Origin: Gammaproteobacteria bacterium | Lineage (GTDB): Bacteria > Pseudomonadota > Gammaproteobacteria > Steroidobacterales > GCA-2729495 | Direction of reading: 5' to 3' | Length of the DNA: 9,861 nucleotides | Assembly (NCBI GenBank): GCA_030429685.1 | Contig: JAUIEY010000059.1 | Span: 1-9,861 of the forward strand | Shown: positions 6,768-9,861 of the stretch, piece by piece | Position numbering within the stretch: the stretch's first letter is position 1 | Layout: every line of letters begins with the position of its first letter | Notes under the pieces: generated by a model | The model's input: only the letters and a program-made list of their open reading frames with translations | The model's database searches: none | What the model was told of the DNA's origin: nothing | Position numbers and translations under genes: made by a program

Positions 6768-6781
6768 CCAACGTTAGCCGG
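6757..6781. terminator. Weak hairpin between convergent MFS and apbE genes
   Basis: The arms CCGGGCTA (6757-6764, one bulged G) and TAGCCGG (6775-6781) can pair across a 10-base loop that contains the MFS stop codon. Only three T residues follow on the plus strand and no T-run follows on the minus strand, so it would be a weak terminator for the MFS gene at best. It is the only candidate in the 15-base convergent gap. Confidence 0.25.
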
Positions 6782-6782
6782 T

Positions 6783-7811
6783 TTAGTCAGCATCCAGCAG
6801 ATAGGCGGCCAGCTCCGGCGTGGCCCTGGTCTGCAATTCCGTGCCGCTGCGCAGGGTAAACAGGGCGGCGATATGCTGCTCGGTCGCGAGCTGCAGACCG
6901 TGTTCCGGGCCAAGTACCAGGAGTGCAGTAGCCAGCGCATCGGCCTGCGCGGCAGAAGGCGCGACCACACTGACTGCAGCCAGCCCGTGATTCACGGGCC
7001 GCGCGCGCCGGGGATCCAGTGCATGAGAATAGCGGGTGCCGTCGCTGACAAAAAAGTTGCGGTAGTCGCCGGATGTCGCAACGGCATTGCTGCCGGGAGT
7101 AATAATAAATTTCACCGGCAACCCGCCGTCGGGCGCTTCGAGTCCGACCCGCCAGGGTTTACCGTCGGACCGGACTCCCGCGGCGCGCAATTCACCGCCT
7201 ATTTCTACCAGATAGTTCGGATAGCCACTGTCCTCCAGCATGTAGGCAAGCTGGTCCACGGCATGGCCCTTGGCAATCGCCGACATATCGAGCTGGAGTT
7301 GCGGATGCAATTTGCGTAATGCCGGCGGCGACGAGCGAATCCGCAGTTTGCGATAGCCGATGGCATGGCCGGCGTCGGCCAGGAGCGCGGCATCGGGTAG
7401 GGCACGGGCGCCGGTGAGTGCTGCCGGCGGACCAAAGCCCCACGCATTGACAGCCGGCGCGACGCTGATGTCAAAAGCGCCCTGGCTCAGTTCGCTGATA
7501 GCGGTGGCCAGCTTGGTCAGTTCGGCCAGTTCCGCCGATACCGGGTACCAGGCAGTGTCGCCGTGGCGATTGAACCGGCTGATTTCCGAGTCTTCGCGGT
7601 AATGCGAAAATATCTGCTCCTGCGCTGCCAGCATTGCCCTGATTGCTGCATGTTGCCGCTCCCCGCAGGCCGCCGGGGCGCAGCCGGCAATGCGCACCGT
7701 ATAAGTCGTGCCCATGGTATGGCCAGTCAGCACGGAATCCGGTGGCACCGGCTGGCATCCGCCGACAACTATTGTCACGATGACGGCGATTAATCGTCGC
7801 AGGCACAACAT
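6783..7811 (-). CDS. apbE: FAD:protein FMN transferase ApbE, lipoprotein
   Basis: ApbE attaches FMN covalently to threonine or serine of periplasm-facing partner proteins such as Rnf and Nqr subunits, using FAD and Mg2+. The 342-residue length is normal. Family motifs are all present: TMGTTYTV (32-39), SRFN (78-81), DISVAPAVNAWGFG (114-127), DMSAIAKGHAVDQ (175-187), VEIGGELRA (202-210), AVATSGDYRNF (243-253), SHALDPRRARPV (262-273) and ADALATALLVLG (290-301), the last carrying the conserved metal-binding Asp and Thr. The start at 7811 gives a textbook lipoprotein signal: MLCLRR, a hydrophobic run, then VGGC with C19 as the lipidated residue. Gln at +2 suggests no inner-membrane retention. The frame extends to 7859, but that start overlaps the ATG of the divergent gene. 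No ribosome-binding site precedes 7811. No known flavinylation target (rnf, nqr, FMN-bind protein) is in the window. Confidence 0.93.
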   Translation of the reverse strand: MLCLRRLIAVIVTIVVGGCQPVPPDSVLTGHTMGTTYTVRIAGCAPAACGERQHAAIRAMLAAQEQIFSHYREDSEISRFNRHGDTAWYPVSAELAELTKLATAISELSQGAFDISVAPAVNAWGFGPPAALTGARALPDAALLADAGHAIGYRKLRIRSSPPALRKLHPQLQLDMSAIAKGHAVDQLAYMLEDSGYPNYLVEIGGELRAAGVRSDGKPWRVGLEAPDGGLPVKFIITPGSNAVATSGDYRNFFVSDGTRYSHALDPRRARPVNHGLAAVSVVAPSAAQADALATALLVLGPEHGLQLATEQHIAALFTLRSGTELQTRATPELAAYLLDAD

Positions 7812-7816
7812 GAATG

Positions 7817-7831
7817 CATCATAGAATGATG
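7817..7831. promoter_or_regulatory. Symmetric -10 region between divergent apbE and membrane-protein gene
   Basis: CATCAT-AGA-ATGATG is a perfect 6-base inverted repeat with a 3-base spacer, in the middle of the 46-base divergent gap. It carries TAGAAT on the plus strand (7822-7827) and TATGAT on the minus strand (7823-7818), each 5 of 6 to the -10 consensus and overlapping. The minus one would start transcription at about 7811, the first base of the apbE ATG. The plus one would leave a leader of about 24 bases. The -35 matches are poor on both sides. It could be a bidirectional promoter, an operator, or both. Confidence 0.3.
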
Positions 7832-7857
7832 GCTGCGTTGCGAACAGGGGGGACGTC

Positions 7858-8610
7858 ATGACAGAAATCTATCGCGAAATTTCCATCACCACTTTCAGCA
7901 GCCAGAACAGCGATACTGATGTGGCGGCATTGCGCAGCCTGTTCAGAGCAGCAGGCTGGGCGGCGTTTGTCATTTTGCTGGGCATGCTGATACACAACAT
8001 GAATGCACTCTGGCTGGAGCCAACCTATCTGGGCTTTGTGGACAAGGCCAGAGACTACGGTGACATGGCCAAAATTCAGAATGCCGTCGAAGCCTGCACA
8101 TTGAGTGAGCCGCAATTGTGTTCGTTCAAGTACAGTGGCTTTGCCCACATGCTGAATGGCTTGTTGTTTCTGTATCTGGCGGTAGTGGCACAGATTCTGT
8201 TCCGTCGATCCAGCCCGGTGCTGGGACAACTGGCGTTTGTTGCGGGCCTGCTGGCAGGCCTGGGGTTCCTGGCCACCGGGGTCAGCGATATTCCGGGTAC
8301 GGTCTACGGCACGTTGCTGCGCGAGCTTAACCCGGCGGAAAATGATGCCATTCTGCTGGCAACCACTATGATTCGCGGTGTCGTGAACATTATTGCCATC
8401 ACCGGTCTGAGCCTGTTTGCAGCTTTTTTTGGCCGCGCAGTTCTTAAAACGGGTGTATTTTCGAAGTGGGGCGCATGGTGGGGTTTCACGCTGTTGTTGC
8501 CCGGTTTGGGAGGCCTGATCAGTCCCGTGTTCGGCTTCAGTTACCTGGTGCTGGTGCTGCCCTGGCTAATCTGGCTGGGCATGCAGTTCCGCAAGCTCGC
8601 CGGCAGTTAG
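7858..8610 (+). CDS. Six-helix membrane protein of unknown function (DUF4386-like layout)
   Basis: I do not recognise this 250-residue protein by family with certainty. It has a polar N-terminal 30 residues, then hydrophobic segments at about 32-51, 95-114, 121-142, 168-190, 204-224 and 226-243, so six membrane helices are expected in the inner membrane. The long loop between helices 1 and 2 (52-94) contains C80 and C88, which could form a disulfide if that loop is periplasmic. The helix layout and motifs such as SGFAHMLNGLLFLY and a large loop after helix 1 recall DUF4386-type proteins, but this is only an impression. The start is well supported by AGGGGGGA just upstream of the ATG at 7858. 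It probably forms an operon with the luciferase-like oxidoreductase gene that begins 7 bases after its stop, and it is divergent from apbE. Confidence 0.75.
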   Translation: MTEIYREISITTFSSQNSDTDVAALRSLFRAAGWAAFVILLGMLIHNMNALWLEPTYLGFVDKARDYGDMAKIQNAVEACTLSEPQLCSFKYSGFAHMLNGLLFLYLAVVAQILFRRSSPVLGQLAFVAGLLAGLGFLATGVSDIPGTVYGTLLRELNPAENDAILLATTMIRGVVNIIAITGLSLFAAFFGRAVLKTGVFSKWGAWWGFTLLLPGLGGLISPVFGFSYLVLVLPWLIWLGMQFRKLAGS

Positions 8611-8617
8611 CCAGCTA

Positions 8618-9634
8618 ATGCGAGTACAGATTTTTCTGGAGGCGGGAATTCCGCCGCAACAGGTAGCGGAACTCGGCAGTCTTGCCGGGGACGCCGGCAT
8701 AGAAACTTTGTGGGCGTCGAGTTTTCCCGGCCGGCGTGAACCGCTGCTGTGCCTGTCGGCGCTGGCAGCGCAGCAACCGACCGTACGCATCGGCGCGGTG
8801 CCGCTGAGTCCGTACGAAATGCATCCTTTGAAAATGGCGGAGGCATTGCTGACGCTGAATGATATGTCCGGTGGCCAGGCTTCGGTGACGGTGGGCGGCC
8901 TGGGGCATTCGGTAATGCGCGTGACCGGCCTCACGCCGGCGCGACGCGTCAGCGTGGTGCGCGATTGTGCGGAAATTATTCGCGCAGCCGCCAGCGGCAA
9001 ACTGAGCAACTATGAGGGCGCAGTTTATTCATTGCTGAATTATCAGGCTGACTGGCTGACCGCGCCGCCGCCGCGCATCTACGTGGGCGCCAACGGGCCG
9101 CAAATGTTGCATATGGCAGCAGCTGTCGCTGACGGCGTCATGCTCAGCGATGTGCCGCTGGCGCGCATGGCGGAGGTCGGTGCACACCTGAGTGCCGGCC
9201 GCGCCGGCAGCAGTCTGGCCGGCCAGCCGCTGCGGGTGGCGAACTTTTTTGCCTGGCACATTAAGGACGACAAAGTTGCTGCCCATGCCGAAGCGCGCAT
9301 GGAGCTGATCTGGCGAGGGTTGCTGCAGCCCTGGCATACCGAAACGTTTCTCGGTGAGGCCGATGCGGCTCTGGTGGATTCCAGGCGCGACGCGTTTTTG
9401 CAGGCCTTTCTGCAGCGCAGGCCGGATATCGAGGGTGTGCCGGAGCATATTGTCCAGGCGCTGGTGGATAATCTGACATTTACCGGCGGTCCGCAGGATA
9501 TTGACCGGGTGGCGGCTGAACTCAGCCGCTTTGCCGCCGCCGGCCTCGACGAGGTGACGCTGAAAATCCACGGCGATGCCGCGCAGGCGATTCGCCTGAT
9601 CGGCGAACGCCTGATTCCGGCATTGCCGGCCTGA
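8618..9634 (+). CDS. Luciferase-like (LLM) flavin/F420 oxidoreductase, Mer-like
   Basis: This 338-residue protein has the TIM-barrel sequence pattern of the bacterial luciferase superfamily. It begins with a core strand MRVQIFLEAG, followed by AELGSLAGDAGIETLWASS (17-35), the RIGAVPLSPYEMHPLKMAEALLTLNDMSGGQ block (57-87) where cofactor-contacting segments usually lie, VTVGGLG (90-96), and PPRIYVGANGPQMLHMAAAVADGVMLSDV (151-179). The last block closely resembles the IYVGAxGPxMLxLAGEIADGV motif of F420-dependent methylenetetrahydromethanopterin reductase (Mer) and its relatives. Whether it uses F420 or FMNH2 cannot be read from sequence, and the substrate is unknown. There is no clear ribosome-binding site for the ATG at 8618, so translation is probably coupled to the membrane-protein gene ending at 8610. 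The stop is at 9632-9634; the usp gene converges 17 bases further on. Confidence 0.87.
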   Translation: MRVQIFLEAGIPPQQVAELGSLAGDAGIETLWASSFPGRREPLLCLSALAAQQPTVRIGAVPLSPYEMHPLKMAEALLTLNDMSGGQASVTVGGLGHSVMRVTGLTPARRVSVVRDCAEIIRAAASGKLSNYEGAVYSLLNYQADWLTAPPPRIYVGANGPQMLHMAAAVADGVMLSDVPLARMAEVGAHLSAGRAGSSLAGQPLRVANFFAWHIKDDKVAAHAEARMELIWRGLLQPWHTETFLGEADAALVDSRRDAFLQAFLQRRPDIEGVPEHIVQALVDNLTFTGGPQDIDRVAAELSRFAAAGLDEVTLKIHGDAAQAIRLIGERLIPALPA

Positions 9635-9651
9635 TAATTATTCCCTGCGAA

Positions 9652-9861
9652 TTATTCTTTGGAGCGCACTGACAGCACGGGACAATCGGCGTGCCGCAAT
9701 ACGTCTTCGGTGGTGCTGCCCAGCATCATATGTTTGACACCGGAATAGCCGTGGGTAGTCATAACAATCAAATCGGCGCCTACTTCTTTCGCGTAATTCA
9801 CCACCTCGCTTGCGGCGTGCCCGACTACCACTTTGGTCGTGAAGCCATGCGGCGCATTGGC
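9652..9861 (-). CDS. Universal stress protein (UspA family), partial
   Basis: Only the last 69 residues are in the window; the 5' end lies beyond the right edge. The minus strand reads GADLIVMTTHGYSGVKHMML then GSTTEDVLRHADCPVLSVRS up to a TAA stop. This is the C-terminal nucleotide-binding half of a Usp domain: THG-9x-GST corresponds to the family's G-2x-G-9x-G(S/T) ATP-binding motif with the first Gly replaced by Thr, and VLRHADCPVLSV is the usual final strand. Such proteins are soluble cytoplasmic ATP-binding dimers linked to stress survival. Whether the protein has one or two Usp domains cannot be told. It ends convergently with the LLM oxidoreductase gene. Confidence 0.9.
   Translation of the reverse strand, partial: ANAPHGFTTKVVVGHAASEVVNYAKEVGADLIVMTTHGYSGVKHMMLGSTTEDVLRHADCPVLSVRSKE

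Noticed and set aside
6873..7319. 148-residue plus-strand open frame inside apbE
   Set aside because: It is antisense to intact ApbE motifs and has no recognisable features.
9617..9629. CCGGC-ATT-GCCGG hairpin at the end of the LLM gene as a terminator
   Set aside because: It lies inside the coding sequence and is followed by a mixed stretch (CCTGATAATTATT) without a proper T-run; CCGGC words are common throughout this GC-rich window.

Overview
The window is gene-dense chromosomal DNA, most likely from a gammaproteobacterium. It is moderately GC-rich by eye. The closest recognisable relatives are an RNase AM (YciV/TrpH type) protein, an LplT/Aas-type transporter and a lipoprotein ApbE, all in forms familiar from marine or environmental Gammaproteobacteria; the taxonomic call is inference. 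There are nine complete protein genes and one partial gene. I see no rRNA, tRNA, CRISPR array, insertion sequence, integrase or phage gene, so this looks like ordinary chromosome rather than an island. The largest gene-free gap is about 155 bases.

Left part (1-3701): a PHP-domain RNase AM gene (minus strand) is divergent from an LplT-like MFS transporter (plus strand, TTG start). The transporter is followed on the same strand by a TetR-type regulator and then, after 14 bases, by an orphan ParA-type ATPase. A promoter-like -10 box and nested inverted repeats just after the transporter suggest that the TetR-ParA pair forms its own, possibly self-regulated unit.

Middle part (3714-5466): two minus-strand genes for apparently exported proteins. 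One is a short-chain dehydrogenase with an N-terminal signal peptide and C-factor-like motifs. The other is a signal-anchored putative zinc metallopeptidase with an HExxHxxGxxD motif.

Right part (5622-9861): a second MFS transporter (plus) converges on a lipoprotein ApbE flavin transferase (minus). ApbE is divergent, across 46 bases, from a six-helix membrane protein of unknown function. That protein is followed after 7 bases by a luciferase-like (LLM/Mer-like) flavin or F420 oxidoreductase. A universal stress protein gene, convergent with the oxidoreductase, is cut by the right edge.

No obvious new multi-gene defence or mobile system is present. The points most worth a second look are the exported SDR, the uncharacterised exported metallopeptidase, the orphan TetR-ParA pair with its operator-like repeat, the pair of unknown membrane protein and LLM oxidoreductase, and the symmetric divergent promoter region in front of apbE.
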